Origin: JAUWKC01 sp035527845
Lineage (GTDB): Bacteria; Planctomycetota; Phycisphaerae; Sedimentisphaerales; Anaerobacaceae
DNA length: 64,000 nucleotides
Direction: 5' to 3'
NCBI GenBank assembly: GCA_035527845.1
Contig: DATKZT010000083.1
Location: 1-64,000 of the forward strand
The translations under genes and the position numbers were made by a program. This document shows positions 33,340 through 43,211 of the stretch, piece by piece. The notes beneath the pieces are model-generated. The model had not been told where the DNA came from. It did not search any database and saw only the letters and a list, made by a program, of their open reading frames with translations. Position 1 is the stretch's first letter. Every line of letters begins with the position of its first letter.

Positions 33340-34542
33340 ATGGGGAATTTCGTCAGAATTGGTTTTGTAGTGGCACTTATTGCGGCGGTGGGGACAGCTG
33401 CATGGGTGGTTTTTCTCGGCGGGGGCGAGTCCGGTCAGGCGCCGTCGCGCGGTGCAGCTGCACCGGAAACCAAGCACATTGCCGGTGGAGCCGCGTGGCC
33501 GATGTTTCGGGGCGGTCAGAGCCTTTTGGGGACCGCCGCGGGCTCGCTGCCTGATGCGATTCACGTGCTGTGGCGGTTCAAGACGGCGGGGGCGGTTAAG
33601 TCTTCGCCTGCAATCGATAAGGGGCTTGTGTTCGTGGGTTCGGACGACGCAAATATGTACGCGATCGACCTTGCGGCGGGGACGCGGGTTTGGGCATACA
33701 GGACGGGCGGCGACATTGAGGCGGGGCCGTGTGTGGTCGATGGTACTGTATTTGTCGGTTCGGCGGATGCCTATTTGTATGCGCTGGATGCAAAGACGGG
33801 GTCGTTCAAGTGGAAATACAAGACGGGGGCAAAGATTCTGGGCTCGGCAAACTGGGCACGTTCGCCGGACGGCGACGGAACGTGGATACTGGTGGGCAGT
33901 TATGACAGCAAGGTGCATTGTGTTAATGCGGCGGACGGGAAGGCGTTGTGGACTTATGAGACGGGCAACTATGTGAACGGCTCGGTCGCGGTCGGCGAGG
34001 GGAAAGTCGTATTCGGCGGCTGCGATGAGATGATACACGTTGTATCTGTGGCGGACGGCAACGAGATAATTCAAGTCGATACAGGTTCGTTCATCGCGGC
34101 GTCGGCGGCGCTTTTTGGGGGGCGTGCGTACGTCGGCAACTACGACGGGAAGTTCATCTGTGTGGATATTGCCGGCGGGAAGGTGGTGTGGGAATACGGC
34201 GACGGGCAGTCTGCTTATTTTTCATCGCCTTCGGTGACGGAGAGGTTCGTTGTCTTCGGCGGACGGGATGATTTGGTGCATTGTGTCAACCGCAGTGACG
34301 GCAAGGGCGTGTGGACCTTCAAGGCCCTGGGTGAGGTGGACAGTTCGCCGGTTATTTGCGGCGATAAGGTCGTGGTGGGCTCCGAGGATGGTCGGCTTTA
34401 CATGCTGAAGCTCTCCGACGGGAGCAGGGTGTGGTCGTTTGAAATCGGCCGGCCAGTGACTTCCTCGCCGGCGGTCGCGGGTGAGATGGTGGTTGTGGGC
34501 AGCGACGACGGGTACGTATATGCCTTCGGGCCGAAGCAATAG
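33340..34542 (+). CDS. Membrane-anchored PQQ-like beta-propeller protein
   Basis: The 400-residue product has an N-terminal transmembrane anchor (IGFVVALIAAVGTAAWVVFL) and then seven or eight repeats of the form SSPAIDKGLVFVGSDDxxxYAIDLxxGxxVWxY. This is the WD-like, PQQ-enzyme-type blade also seen in BamB. The quinoprotein dehydrogenase metal and PQQ ligands are not evident, so it is more likely a scaffold than an enzyme. It opens a long co-directional gene series and ends 17 bp before the glycosyltransferase start. Confidence 0.88.
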   Translation: MGNFVRIGFVVALIAAVGTAAWVVFLGGGESGQAPSRGAAAPETKHIAGGAAWPMFRGGQSLLGTAAGSLPDAIHVLWRFKTAGAVKSSPAIDKGLVFVGSDDANMYAIDLAAGTRVWAYRTGGDIEAGPCVVDGTVFVGSADAYLYALDAKTGSFKWKYKTGAKILGSANWARSPDGDGTWILVGSYDSKVHCVNAADGKALWTYETGNYVNGSVAVGEGKVVFGGCDEMIHVVSVADGNEIIQVDTGSFIAASAALFGGRAYVGNYDGKFICVDIAGGKVVWEYGDGQSAYFSSPSVTERFVVFGGRDDLVHCVNRSDGKGVWTFKALGEVDSSPVICGDKVVVGSEDGRLYMLKLSDGSRVWSFEIGRPVTSSPAVAGEMVVVGSDDGYVYAFGPKQ

Positions 34543-34559
34543 AATCGAGGCGGGAATTC

Positions 34560-35882
34560 GTGAGAATAATCCAGATTACGCCGGGTACGGGTAACACGTT
34601 TTACTGCGATAATTGTCTGCGTGACATTGCGCTGGTTCGCGCGCTGCACGACGAGGGACATGAGGTTTTGCTGACGCCCATGTATCTTCCGCTGCAGGGC
34701 GGCAGAGATGAGCCGCTGACGAGCGCGCCGATTTTCTTCGGTGGGATCAATGTTTACCTGCAGCAGAAGCTGGGGTTTTTCCGCAGGACGCCGCGGTGGA
34801 TAGACTGGCTTTTCGACCGGCCGGGTCTCTTGCGGTGGGCGGGGAGCCGGTCGGATATGACCAGCGCTAAGGAGCTGGGGGAGATGACGATATCGATGCT
34901 GCGCGGCGAGCACGGTCGGCAGGTGAAGGAGCTGGAGAGGCTCGTCGAATGGCTGGGCGAGACGGAGCACAGGCCGGACATTGTGTTTCTGTCGAATGCG
35001 CTGCTGGCGGGGCTTGCCGAGAGCATCAGAGAGAGGCTGGGTGTCCCAGTCGTCTGTCTGCTTCAGGATGAGGATGGTTTTCTGGATGGGCTGGGGGCCT
35101 ATAGCGAGCGGGCCTGGAAGCTGCTGAGAGAGCTGGCGGCAGAGATTGATTTATTCATCCCGGTAAGCAGGTATTATTCTGATGTCATGTGCGAAAGGCT
35201 GGGGCTCGGCGAGGGGCAGGTGCGTGTTGTGCACACCGGTATCCCGCTGGAGGGGTATGATTCGATTAAGGTGGAGCGGGAAGTTCCGACCATCGGTTTT
35301 CTTTCACGGATGTGCGCCAACAAGGGTTTGGACACCCTGGTCGAGGTCTTTATCAGATTAAAGGGAAATGAGAGGCTGACGAATGCGCGGCTGCGGATAG
35401 CGGGCGGCAAGAGCCACGGTGACGAAGGATTCATTCGACGGATTCGGCGGCGGCTCGAAGCGGCCGGCGTGATAGATGATGTGGACTTCATCCACAGCTT
35501 CGACCGCAGCACGAAACTTGATTTTTTCGGGAGTCTTTCTGTGCTGTCGGTGCCTGAGAAGAACCCGCCGGCATATTCTTTGTATGCGCTGGAGGCGCTT
35601 GCGGCCGCCGTGCCGGTGGTGGAGCCTGCGATTGGAGTGTATAGGGAACTTTCGGAGATCACAGGCGGGCTGGTGCTGTATGAGCCGGAGGATGCGGAAG
35701 GTCTGGCTTCGGCGCTGGAACGGGTTCTGGTGGATAAGGATTACGCCCGCCAGTTGGGCGAGCGGGGCAGGGAGGCGGTGTTTTCAACGTTGGATGTCAA
35801 GCAAACCGCGAGGGAAATAGTTCGTATATGTGAAGAGGTGATAGTGCGATTCAAGCGAGGCAATGATGCTCGAACTAATTGA
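34560..35882 (+). CDS. GT4-type glycosyltransferase
   Basis: The 440-residue GT-B-fold enzyme has an N-terminal acceptor domain (GNTFYCDNCLRDIALVRALHDEGHEV) and a C-terminal nucleotide-sugar domain. The latter has the PVSRYYSDVM and HTGIPLEGY transition, GFLSRMCANKGLDTLVEVF and PPAYSLYALEALAAAVPVVEP, which fits the E-x7-E motif of family GT4. GTG 34560 follows GAGGCGGG. Its last 20 bases overlap the ABC ATPase gene, showing translational coupling. Donor and acceptor sugars cannot be read from sequence; a cell-envelope glycan is likely. Confidence 0.9.
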   Translation: MRIIQITPGTGNTFYCDNCLRDIALVRALHDEGHEVLLTPMYLPLQGGRDEPLTSAPIFFGGINVYLQQKLGFFRRTPRWIDWLFDRPGLLRWAGSRSDMTSAKELGEMTISMLRGEHGRQVKELERLVEWLGETEHRPDIVFLSNALLAGLAESIRERLGVPVVCLLQDEDGFLDGLGAYSERAWKLLRELAAEIDLFIPVSRYYSDVMCERLGLGEGQVRVVHTGIPLEGYDSIKVEREVPTIGFLSRMCANKGLDTLVEVFIRLKGNERLTNARLRIAGGKSHGDEGFIRRIRRRLEAAGVIDDVDFIHSFDRSTKLDFFGSLSVLSVPEKNPPAYSLYALEALAAAVPVVEPAIGVYRELSEITGGLVLYEPEDAEGLASALERVLVDKDYARQLGERGREAVFSTLDVKQTAREIVRICEEVIVRFKRGNDARTN

Positions 35883-36552
35883 TGTATCGAAGAGTTACGA
35901 TTGGCCGGGACAAAAAGAGCCGCTTAGTGTGCTCAAGGAAATCACGCTGAAAGTGGATAAAGGCGAGTCGGTTTCGGTAGTGGGGCCGTCGGGCAGCGGC
36001 AAGAGCACGCTGCTCAATATAATCGGCGCTTTGGACCGTCCGAGCTCGGGGCGTGTTTTGCTCGACGGCAGGGACCTTGCGGCGCTTGATGATGACGAGC
36101 TTTCGCGGATTCGCAACAGGGAAGTCGGCTTTGTTTTTCAGCTTCACCATCTCTTGCCTCAGTGTACGGTGCTGGAGAACGTCCTTGTGCCGACGCTTGC
36201 GGAGAAGAACGGGGAGTCTCGAAAAGCGGTTGAGGAGCGCGCGTCGAAGCTGCTGGAGCGTGTGGGGCTTGCGGAGTGGTCGCGGCATCGGCCCGGGGAG
36301 CTGTCGGGGGGACAGCGCCAGCGGGCGGCGGTGGTAAGGGCGTTAATAAATAAGCCGAAGCTTTTGCTTGCGGACGAGCCGACGGGGTCGCTCGATAAGG
36401 AGTCTGCGGATAACATCGGCAGGCTGCTGGTGGAGCTGAACCGCAGTGAAGGGGCGGCCCTGATTGTGGTGACACATTCGGTGAAGCTTGCGGCGAATAT
36501 GGGCAGGGTGCTTGAACTGAACGACGGGGTGTTGAGGGAGAGGCAAACCTGA
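35863..36552 (+). CDS. ABC transporter ATP-binding protein (LolD/MacB type)
   Basis: The 229-residue ATPase has Walker A GPSGSGKST, Q-loop FVFQLHHLLPQCTVLENV, signature LSGGQRQR, Walker B LLLADEPTGSLD and the H-loop VVTHS. The LPQCTVLENV context and single-domain size are those of LolD/MacB/FtsE-like ATPases that power lipoprotein or substrate extrusion rather than import. Two adjacent ATGs (35863, 35866) are possible. The permease gene begins 1 bp after its stop, so the two form the transporter. Confidence 0.96.
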   Translation: MMLELIDVSKSYDWPGQKEPLSVLKEITLKVDKGESVSVVGPSGSGKSTLLNIIGALDRPSSGRVLLDGRDLAALDDDELSRIRNREVGFVFQLHHLLPQCTVLENVLVPTLAEKNGESRKAVEERASKLLERVGLAEWSRHRPGELSGGQRQRAAVVRALINKPKLLLADEPTGSLDKESADNIGRLLVELNRSEGAALIVVTHSVKLAANMGRVLELNDGVLRERQT

Positions 36553-36553
36553 C

Positions 36554-39500
36554 ATGAGTCTCTGGCGTCTTGTAAGAAGAAGCGTTGGCTTTTACTGGAG
36601 GACGAACATCGGTGTCTTTCTGACGGTGCTGGTGAGTACGGCGGTTCTTACCGGTGCGCTGGTAGTCGGCGACTCGGTGCGCTACAGCCTGCGCAGGATG
36701 GTGAGGGCGCGACTGGGCGATACGGAGCTTGCGCTTATCGGTGGGAACCGGTTGTTCAGTGTGCAATTGGCGGACAATTTGTCGCGAGAGTTAACATGCC
36801 GCGTCGGGCCTGTATTGCAGATGCGCGGGTTGATTACCAATAGTGAGGGGACAAAACGCGCCAACAGGATTGACCTGATCGGCGCGGACGAGCGATTCTA
36901 TGAGATTGGAGCAGGGGGCAATCCCTTCGGTAAAGAGTGGGATGAGGGAATCGTTCTGAATGAGCCCCTGGCGGCCAAGCTCGGCGTCGGCGTCGGCGAT
37001 GAAGTTGTGCTTCGGGTGGACAAGCCTGATATGATGCCTCGTGACATACCGTTGACGCCGGACTCGGATTTGTCGATAGCCTTTCGGCTGAAGGTCAGGG
37101 CAATAGCCGGCGAATCGGACTTCGGGCGCTTTAGCCTGCAGGCAAACCAAGTATCGCCGTTGAATGCGTATGTCCGGCTGGGATGGCTGCAGGGTGAGCT
37201 TGGTCTGGCGGGCCGGGCCAACGTATTGCTGGCGGCGCAGAATGAGCAGGCCAATCTGACCGTCGATGGGGCGGATGAGGCCTTGAAGAAATGTTGGCGG
37301 CTTGCCGATGCTGGTCTGGAGCTTCGCCGGCTGGAGCGGCAGGATGTGTTTGAGATACGCAGCAGCAGGGTATTCATCGATGAGGTGCTTTCTGAGGCGG
37401 CGCTGGATGCGTCGAGCGGTTCGGTCGGGATATTGACGTACTTTGTCAACGAGCTGCGACTTGGGGACAGGACGACGCCTTACTCGATAGTGACGGGCAT
37501 GGGCAGGTCGGAGCAAACCAAGGGCGTGATTGCTTCGGATATGAAGGACGATGAGATCGTGATGAATGAATGGCTCGCGGACGACCTCGGCGCGAAAGTC
37601 GGTGACATGATTGACCTGACTTATTTCGTGGTGGGCCCGATGCGGAAGCTGCAGGAGGAAAAGAGCCGGTTCAGGGTTTGCAGGATAGTGCCTATAGAGG
37701 GCCTGGCGGCGGACCGGGACTTGATGCCTGATTTTCCCGGTCTTTCGGACGCGGACAATTGCAGGGACTGGGAGCCTGGAATTCCAATCGACCTCGATAA
37801 GATACGCAAGCGCGATGAGGAATACTGGGACAATTACCGTGGGACGCCGAAGGCGTTTGTGACGCTCGAAACGGCGCAGAAGATGTGGAGCAACCGGTAT
37901 GGGAATTTAACCGCGGTGCGCTACCCGGCGGATATGGAGTCGGAGAATGTGCTGGCTTCAAAGGTGTTGGGGTCGGTTGATCCCGCTTCGGTTGGATTGT
38001 ATTTTGTGCCCGTTCGCGCACAAGGAATGAAAGCGGGAGGTGGAGCGACCGATTTTGGCCAGCTCTTTCTTGGCTTTAGTATGTTTCTGGTGATATCTGC
38101 GCTGCTGCTGACAGGTCTGGTGTTCGTATTCGGGGTTGAAAGCCGCAGTGCGCAGACGGGGATGCTGCTGGCGGTTGGATACCGGCCGAAGCTGGTCAAG
38201 CGACTGCTGCTGCTGGAAGGCGGCGTGCTGGCGGCGGCGGGTGCAATCGCCGGAAGCGCGGCGGGTCTCTTTTATACGAGGGCGATGATTTACGGGCTGT
38301 CAACAGTGTGGCGGACAGCGGTGAGCGGCTCGCAGATACGTTTTCACGCCGAGCCGGCGACGCTGTTTATCGGCGCGTTCGCAGGAATCGTGGTATCTCT
38401 GATTGCGATATGGCTCACACTGCGCAAGCAGGTTTCGCGGCCCGCCCGCGAGCTGATGGCGGGCAACCTTGAGGCGCAGTTTCTTTCCGGGCGCAAGGGT
38501 TCGAAGCCGAAGGTGGGTTTCTGGCTTGCGGCTTTGTCGGCGTCAGCGGCGGTTGTCATGTTAATCTTCGCGGCCGGTGGTGACAGCGGTGCGGCGGCAG
38601 GTGCATTTTTCGGCGCGGGGGCGCTTCTGCTGACAGCAGGGATTGGATTCAGCGGGGCCCTGCTGAGAAGAATTGGAAGCGGCTTTGTCGCGCCAATGGC
38701 GTCACTTGAGGGGCTGGGTTTGAGGAATGCTTCGCGAAGAAGCGGCAGGAGCCTTGCTGTGATTGGTCTGCTGGCGTGTGGTGTATTTCTGGTTGTGGCG
38801 GTGGGGGCCAACAGACACGATGCATCGGCTCAGGCCCATGAACGCGGTTCGGGCACGGGGGGCTTTGCGCTATACGGTGAATCGGCGGTGGGCGTGCTGC
38901 GCGATTTGAATAGTGACAGCGGGCGCGAGGCGCTGGGGCTGGATGGCAGCAAACTCGATGGGGTGGAGGTGGTTCCGCTTCGAGTTCGTGACGGCGACGA
39001 TGCGAGCTGCTTGAATCTCAATCGCGCGCAAAGGCCGCGTCTGCTGGGGGTAGATGCGCAGGAGCTGCAAAGACGCGGGGCCTTCGGTTTTCGCGACGTT
39101 ATAGAAGGTGCCGATAGAATCGCCGGCTGGGAACTGCTGGAGCGTGACGAAGGCGCGCAGGTGGTGCCGGCGATAGGAGACTATGCGACGGTTATCTGGG
39201 CGCTGGGCAAGTCGGTTGGGGATGAGCTGCAATATACGGATGAAAAGGGACGCGTTTTCCGGGTGCGCATCGTGGGCATTATTAACAACTCGATTTTGCA
39301 GGGGAGTCTGATTATAGCCGAGGATAATTTCGTAGAGCGTTTTCCATCCGAGGATGGGTACCGTGTCTTTCTTGTCGATGCGCCGGCGGGCCAGGTTGAA
39401 GGGGCGGCGGCGCATCTGGCGGGGGCTTTGCAGGACTTCGGGCTTGACCTGACGCCGGCGGCGAAACACCTGGCGGATTTTAACGCCGTGGAGAATACGT

Positions 39501-39877
39501 ACCTGTCGATATTTCAGCTTTTGGGGGGGTTCGGGTTGATTTTGGGCAGTGTCGGACTCGGGCTGGTGGTTTTGCGCAATGTGCTGGACCGGCGCGGTGA
39601 GCTTGGTATGCTTCGGGCGGTCGGGTTTTCGAAGGGTGCTCTGAAGCGCATGCTGTTTTACGAGCACACAGGGCTGATGCTGGCTGGTCTTGTTTGCGGG
39701 GTGGTAACTGCGCTGGTTGCGGTGTCTCCCGCGCTGAGCTCGCCGGGAGCGGAGGTGCCGTATTTGTCTTTGCTGCTGACAATCGCAGCGATCGGAATCA
39801 GCGGCATAGTATGGATATGGATAGCGACGGTGACATCGCTTCATGGCGGCCTGTTGGATGCTCTGCGAAATGAATAG
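36554..39877 (+). CDS. ABC transporter permease with two FtsX/MacB-like halves
   Basis: The 1107-residue membrane protein has an N-terminal TM helix (TNIGVFLTVLVSTAVLTGALVVG) and a large periplasmic MacB-like domain (about 45-490). An FtsX-type three-helix block follows (about 500-630: FLVISALLLTGLVFVFGV, LLLEGGVLAAAGAIAG), then a further TM pair, a second periplasmic region and a second FtsX block at the C-terminus (LGGFGLILGSVGLGLVVLRN, LMLAGLVCGVVTALVAV). Such fused permeases with LolD-type ATPases act as mechanotransmission systems moving lipoproteins or peptides. The substrate is unknown; neighbours suggest envelope export. Confidence 0.9.
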   Translation: MSLWRLVRRSVGFYWRTNIGVFLTVLVSTAVLTGALVVGDSVRYSLRRMVRARLGDTELALIGGNRLFSVQLADNLSRELTCRVGPVLQMRGLITNSEGTKRANRIDLIGADERFYEIGAGGNPFGKEWDEGIVLNEPLAAKLGVGVGDEVVLRVDKPDMMPRDIPLTPDSDLSIAFRLKVRAIAGESDFGRFSLQANQVSPLNAYVRLGWLQGELGLAGRANVLLAAQNEQANLTVDGADEALKKCWRLADAGLELRRLERQDVFEIRSSRVFIDEVLSEAALDASSGSVGILTYFVNELRLGDRTTPYSIVTGMGRSEQTKGVIASDMKDDEIVMNEWLADDLGAKVGDMIDLTYFVVGPMRKLQEEKSRFRVCRIVPIEGLAADRDLMPDFPGLSDADNCRDWEPGIPIDLDKIRKRDEEYWDNYRGTPKAFVTLETAQKMWSNRYGNLTAVRYPADMESENVLASKVLGSVDPASVGLYFVPVRAQGMKAGGGATDFGQLFLGFSMFLVISALLLTGLVFVFGVESRSAQTGMLLAVGYRPKLVKRLLLLEGGVLAAAGAIAGSAAGLFYTRAMIYGLSTVWRTAVSGSQIRFHAEPATLFIGAFAGIVVSLIAIWLTLRKQVSRPARELMAGNLEAQFLSGRKGSKPKVGFWLAALSASAAVVMLIFAAGGDSGAAAGAFFGAGALLLTAGIGFSGALLRRIGSGFVAPMASLEGLGLRNASRRSGRSLAVIGLLACGVFLVVAVGANRHDASAQAHERGSGTGGFALYGESAVGVLRDLNSDSGREALGLDGSKLDGVEVVPLRVRDGDDASCLNLNRAQRPRLLGVDAQELQRRGAFGFRDVIEGADRIAGWELLERDEGAQVVPAIGDYATVIWALGKSVGDELQYTDEKGRVFRVRIVGIINNSILQGSLIIAEDNFVERFPSEDGYRVFLVDAPAGQVEGAAAHLAGALQDFGLDLTPAAKHLADFNAVENTYLSIFQLLGGFGLILGSVGLGLVVLRNVLDRRGELGMLRAVGFSKGALKRMLFYEHTGLMLAGLVCGVVTALVAVSPALSSPGAEVPYLSLLLTIAAIGISGIVWIWIATVTSLHGGLLDALRNE

Positions 39878-39904
39878 TGCAAAGGTATTGCTGAGGATTA
39901 TTAT

Positions 39905-41296
39905 ATGAGGCGGCTGGCGGCGGCGATTCCGTTGGTGCTGGTTGCGGCGGGGCTCGCATCGCTCTACTTGTGGGTAAGCGGGGACGCTGCGACGGGCGTT
40001 TCGGTGCGTCTGGCCATTCCTGAGAACGAGCCGCAGGCCGGCGGCGACGAAGGGGGAGCGGCTGATTGGCAGGACGAGTTCCACCAATTCGACGGCGTTG
40101 CTGCGGATTTGCCTGGTTCGTGGCCGCGATTCAGGGGCGCCAATCTCGATGGGATAAGCCCGGAGGAGACGGCTCTTGCCAGGACATGGCCGGGCGACGG
40201 ACCGAGCGTGTTGTGGTCGATTGAGATGGGAGAGGGTTATGCCGGGGCGGCGGTGCTGGCGGGACGGGTGTACGTGCTGGATTATGACCATGAGAAGAAG
40301 GGCGATGCGATCCGGTGCTTCTCGCTGGCCGACGGCAGGGAGATTTGGCGTTATTCGTATCCGGTGAAGGTCAGACGGCAGCACGGGATGAGCAGGACGG
40401 TGCCGGCGGTGACGGAGAAATATGTGGTGACGATGGGGCCTAAATGCCACGTGACGTGTCTGGATTCTGTGACGGGGCGTTTTCGCTGGAAGCTGAATCT
40501 GGTCAGGGACTATGGTACGGTTGTGCCGGACTGGTATACCGGGCAGTGCCCGTTGATTGACGACGGCAAGGCCATCATCGCTCCCGCAGGCAAGGCGCTG
40601 ATGATGTCGGTGGATTGCGAGACGGGTGAGGTTTTGTGGCAAAGTCCGAATCCTCGCGGCTGGCAGATGACGCATTCGTCGGTGGCGCCCGTCGAGTTTT
40701 CGGGCAGGCGGATGTATGTTTATTGCGCCAGCGGGGGCGTTGTGGGAATCTCGGCCGAGGACGGGCGCGTATTGTGGGAGTTTCCTGACTGGCAGATCCG
40801 CATAGCGAATGTGCCCACGCCGGTTGTGGTGGGCGACGGGATGATTTTTCTTTCGGGCGGCTACAATGCCGGGAGCCTGATGCTCAGACTGGTTGAATCG
40901 GGCGGCGAGATTGCGGCCGAGCAGGTATTTCGTCTGGAACCGGAAGTCTTCGGTGCGGACCAGCAGACACCCATATTCTACGAGGGGTACATTTACGGGG
41001 TCCGTCCGGATGGGCAGCTTACGTGCCTCGAGCCCAACGGGCAAATCGTGTGGACAAGCACCAGCGCGCACAAATTCGGACTCGGCCCATATATTATTGC
41101 TGGCGGTCTGATATATGTTATGGACGGCTCGGGATTGCTGACCATGGCGGAGGCGACGCCGACAGGTTACGTGCAATTGGCGCAGGCGAAGGTGCTTGAG
41201 GGGCCGGACGCATGGGGGCCTATGGCGATTGCCGGCGGCAGACTGATTCTGCGGGACCTGAACCGAATGATATGTCTGGACGTCGCCGAACGGTAG
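39905..41296 (+). CDS. PQQ-like beta-propeller protein, membrane-anchored
   Basis: The 463-residue product has an N-terminal hydrophobic anchor (AAIPLVLVAAGLASLYLWV), then the planctomycete propeller opening SWPRFRGANLDGISPEE, and blades with GRVYVLDYD, VTCLDSVTGRFRWKL and ISAEDGRVLWEF. The WPxFRGPxxDG entry is shared with the genes at 44521 and 51289, so they are paralogues. The propeller is predicted to face the periplasm. It is 27 bp downstream of the ABC permease on the same strand. No catalytic ligands are recognised. Confidence 0.86.
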   Translation: MRRLAAAIPLVLVAAGLASLYLWVSGDAATGVSVRLAIPENEPQAGGDEGGAADWQDEFHQFDGVAADLPGSWPRFRGANLDGISPEETALARTWPGDGPSVLWSIEMGEGYAGAAVLAGRVYVLDYDHEKKGDAIRCFSLADGREIWRYSYPVKVRRQHGMSRTVPAVTEKYVVTMGPKCHVTCLDSVTGRFRWKLNLVRDYGTVVPDWYTGQCPLIDDGKAIIAPAGKALMMSVDCETGEVLWQSPNPRGWQMTHSSVAPVEFSGRRMYVYCASGGVVGISAEDGRVLWEFPDWQIRIANVPTPVVVGDGMIFLSGGYNAGSLMLRLVESGGEIAAEQVFRLEPEVFGADQQTPIFYEGYIYGVRPDGQLTCLEPNGQIVWTSTSAHKFGLGPYIIAGGLIYVMDGSGLLTMAEATPTGYVQLAQAKVLEGPDAWGPMAIAGGRLILRDLNRMICLDVAER

Positions 41297-41378
41297 GATT
41301 GGCGGCGTTGAACTGAGGCGCCTTGTTTGTTATAATCAAGGGTTCGGCAGATTTCGTTGTTCGACACAGCATATTAAA

Positions 41379-42413
41379 ATGAGCAAGCAATTGGGGATGG
41401 CAAATACTCGAACATTTATAATTGTCCTGGTTGTGGCGGCGGTTATTGTGGCCGTTTTCGCCGTGCTCCGGGTGGATACCACCGGCCAAAAAGGCAGCGG
41501 CCTCGGCCAGGCATACGTCTACGACGTCAAAGAGCTGGCAAGGGTTGACCCGAATCTGATTCTGTATGAAGAAGCGGGCGAGCCGATAAGAACCGGATTC
41601 GACGCCGCGCGGGCCGTTGCTGTCGGAGCCGATGGCAGGATTTATGTCGCCGGCGACAAAGCCCTTCGGATGTTTTCGCCGACCGGCAGCTTCCTCAGAG
41701 AAATTACCCTGCCTGACATGCCGCATTGTCTGGCCCTGGCCGAAGACGGCAGGATTTATGTCGGCATTAAGGACCACGTGGAGATTTACGACCCGCAGGG
41801 AAAACGCCTCGCTGCCTGGGACACGCCGGCCGAGGGCGCCGTTCTTACGAGCATCGCCGTCGGCAAGAACGACATATTTGTTGCAGACGCGGGGAATCGT
41901 GTTGTCACTCGTTACGACACGAACGGAAAGGTAATTGACCATATCGGCAGAAAAGACGCACAGAGAAACATTCCCGGCTTCGTGGTTCCGAGTCCCTATC
42001 TTGATGTTGCGATAGCACCCGATGGACTGCTGCGGGTGGTCAACCCCGGTCGCCTTCGCATCGAGGCCTATACCTTTGACGGCGACCTCGAATTCTCGTG
42101 GGGAGAGTTTTCGTCGAGCATTGAGGGCTTTACCGGCTGCTGCAATCCCGTCAACTTCGCAATCCTCCCCGACGGCAGCTTCGTGACGTGCGAGAAGGGC
42201 CTGGTTCGTGTGAAGATTTACGATCCCAGCGGGGCGTTTGTCGGGGTGGTGGCCGGGCCGGAGCAATTGATTGAGGGCGGGACAGCGCGTGTCTGCTATT
42301 TTCCGGAGCAGTGCCAGAGCGGAGGCTTTGATGTGGCCGCCGATGCCGCCGGACGCGTTTTGGTGCTGGACACCATAAAGAATGTTGTGCGAATATTCAC
42401 CAAAAAGAAATGA
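41379..42413 (+). CDS. NHL-repeat-like beta-propeller protein
   Basis: The 344-residue product has a TM anchor (TFIIVLVVAAVIVAVFAVL), then about six blades of NHL/SMP-30 style: AVAVGADGRIYVAGDKALRMF, ALAEDGRIYVGIKDHVEIYD, IAVGKNDIFVADAGNRVVTRYD. The exact start is uncertain, since ATG 41379 lacks a clear ribosome site and ATG 41397 is preceded too closely by GGGG. Its stop overlaps the next gene in ATGA. Coupling to the Fe-S genes downstream suggests it belongs to the same periplasmic redox complex; that is inference. Confidence 0.8.
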   Translation: MSKQLGMANTRTFIIVLVVAAVIVAVFAVLRVDTTGQKGSGLGQAYVYDVKELARVDPNLILYEEAGEPIRTGFDAARAVAVGADGRIYVAGDKALRMFSPTGSFLREITLPDMPHCLALAEDGRIYVGIKDHVEIYDPQGKRLAAWDTPAEGAVLTSIAVGKNDIFVADAGNRVVTRYDTNGKVIDHIGRKDAQRNIPGFVVPSPYLDVAIAPDGLLRVVNPGRLRIEAYTFDGDLEFSWGEFSSSIEGFTGCCNPVNFAILPDGSFVTCEKGLVRVKIYDPSGAFVGVVAGPEQLIEGGTARVCYFPEQCQSGGFDVAADAAGRVLVLDTIKNVVRIFTKKK

Positions 42414-42658
42414 GGAAATACTGCTCGGACATTTCGAGTCGACGTGAAATGCTCTCGGCTTCTCTGCGCTACGCCGCTTTAGCGGTATTGGCAGCAGCAG
42501 GGACATCCGCTTTTATCAAGAGGCGGCGACTGGTGCGTCAAGGCAAGTGTATCAACGATGGAGCCTGTCGCGACTGCACGATTCTTGACAGGTGCGGGCT
42601 GCCTGCGGCCCTGTCGGCCAGAAGGAGTTCAACGGGTAAGGGTAATGACGGACACTAA
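42410..42658 (+). CDS. Small Tat-signal, cysteine-rich protein
   Basis: The 82-residue product has a twin-arginine-like leader (SSRREMLSASLRYAALAVLAAAGTSAF) followed by four cysteines in C-x5-C-x2-C-x5-C (GKCINDGACRDCTILDRCG), enough to bind an iron-sulfur cluster or zinc. The ATG overlaps the preceding stop by 4 bp and its end overlaps the ferredoxin start by 14 bp, so it is firmly within the operon. A tiny exported Fe-S or assembly protein is the likely role. Confidence 0.75.
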   Translation: MRKYCSDISSRREMLSASLRYAALAVLAAAGTSAFIKRRRLVRQGKCINDGACRDCTILDRCGLPAALSARRSSTGKGNDGH

Positions 42659-43211
42659 GGACGACATGACCAGACGGCGGTTCCTGCGAGACAGCCTTTG
42701 GGGCACGTGCCTGGCCGGGCTGGGTGCGGCCGGCGGCTATTTCTGGGGCAGGAGCCACAAGCAAGATACTGTCTGGCAGATTGACCCCTATACGTGTGTG
42801 GCCTGCGGGAATTGCGCGACCTACTGTGTGCTCGAAGAGTCCGCGGTCAAGTGCGTACATAATCACGCTGTCTGCGGCTATTGCAGGATATGCTTCGGGT
42901 TCTTCGGGCCCGAGCCGCACGACATTACCGAAGCTGCCGAAAACCAGCTCTGCCCCACCGGCGCCATCAACCGAAAGCTGATAGAGGACCCCTATTACGA
43001 ATACACCCTCGATGAGAAGCTCTGCAACGGGTGCGGCAAGTGCGTCAAGGGCTGCAACGCCTTCGGCAACGGGTCGCTGTTTCTGCAGGTCCGCCACGAC
43101 CGTTGTAAGAACTGTAACGACTGTTCGATTGCGGCCGCTTGTCCTTCCGGAGCGTTCAGGCGGGTACCTGCCGACAAGCCGTACATCCTAAAGAGGGCCG
43201 ACCACACTTGA
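42645..43211 (+). CDS. Tat-exported polyferredoxin-type 4Fe-4S protein
   Basis: The 188-residue product starts at ATG 42645 with AAGGG upstream. It has a clear twin-arginine signal, DDMTRRRFLRD, with a hydrophobic stretch. Clusters follow: CVACGNCATYC (about 48-58), CGYCRICFGFF, CNGCGKCVKGC and CKNCNDCSIAAACP, typical of DmsB/NrfC-like electron carriers. It would shuttle electrons on the outer face of the membrane to or from the membrane polyferredoxin encoded next, whose ATG overlaps its TGA. Confidence 0.9.
   Translation: MTDTKDDMTRRRFLRDSLWGTCLAGLGAAGGYFWGRSHKQDTVWQIDPYTCVACGNCATYCVLEESAVKCVHNHAVCGYCRICFGFFGPEPHDITEAAENQLCPTGAINRKLIEDPYYEYTLDEKLCNGCGKCVKGCNAFGNGSLFLQVRHDRCKNCNDCSIAAACPSGAFRRVPADKPYILKRADHT

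Noticed and set aside
38870..41176. 768-codon minus-strand open frame
   Set aside because: It is antisense to the FtsX permease and PQQ propeller, whose frames show clear domains. The antisense product is His/Arg/Pro-rich without any motif.
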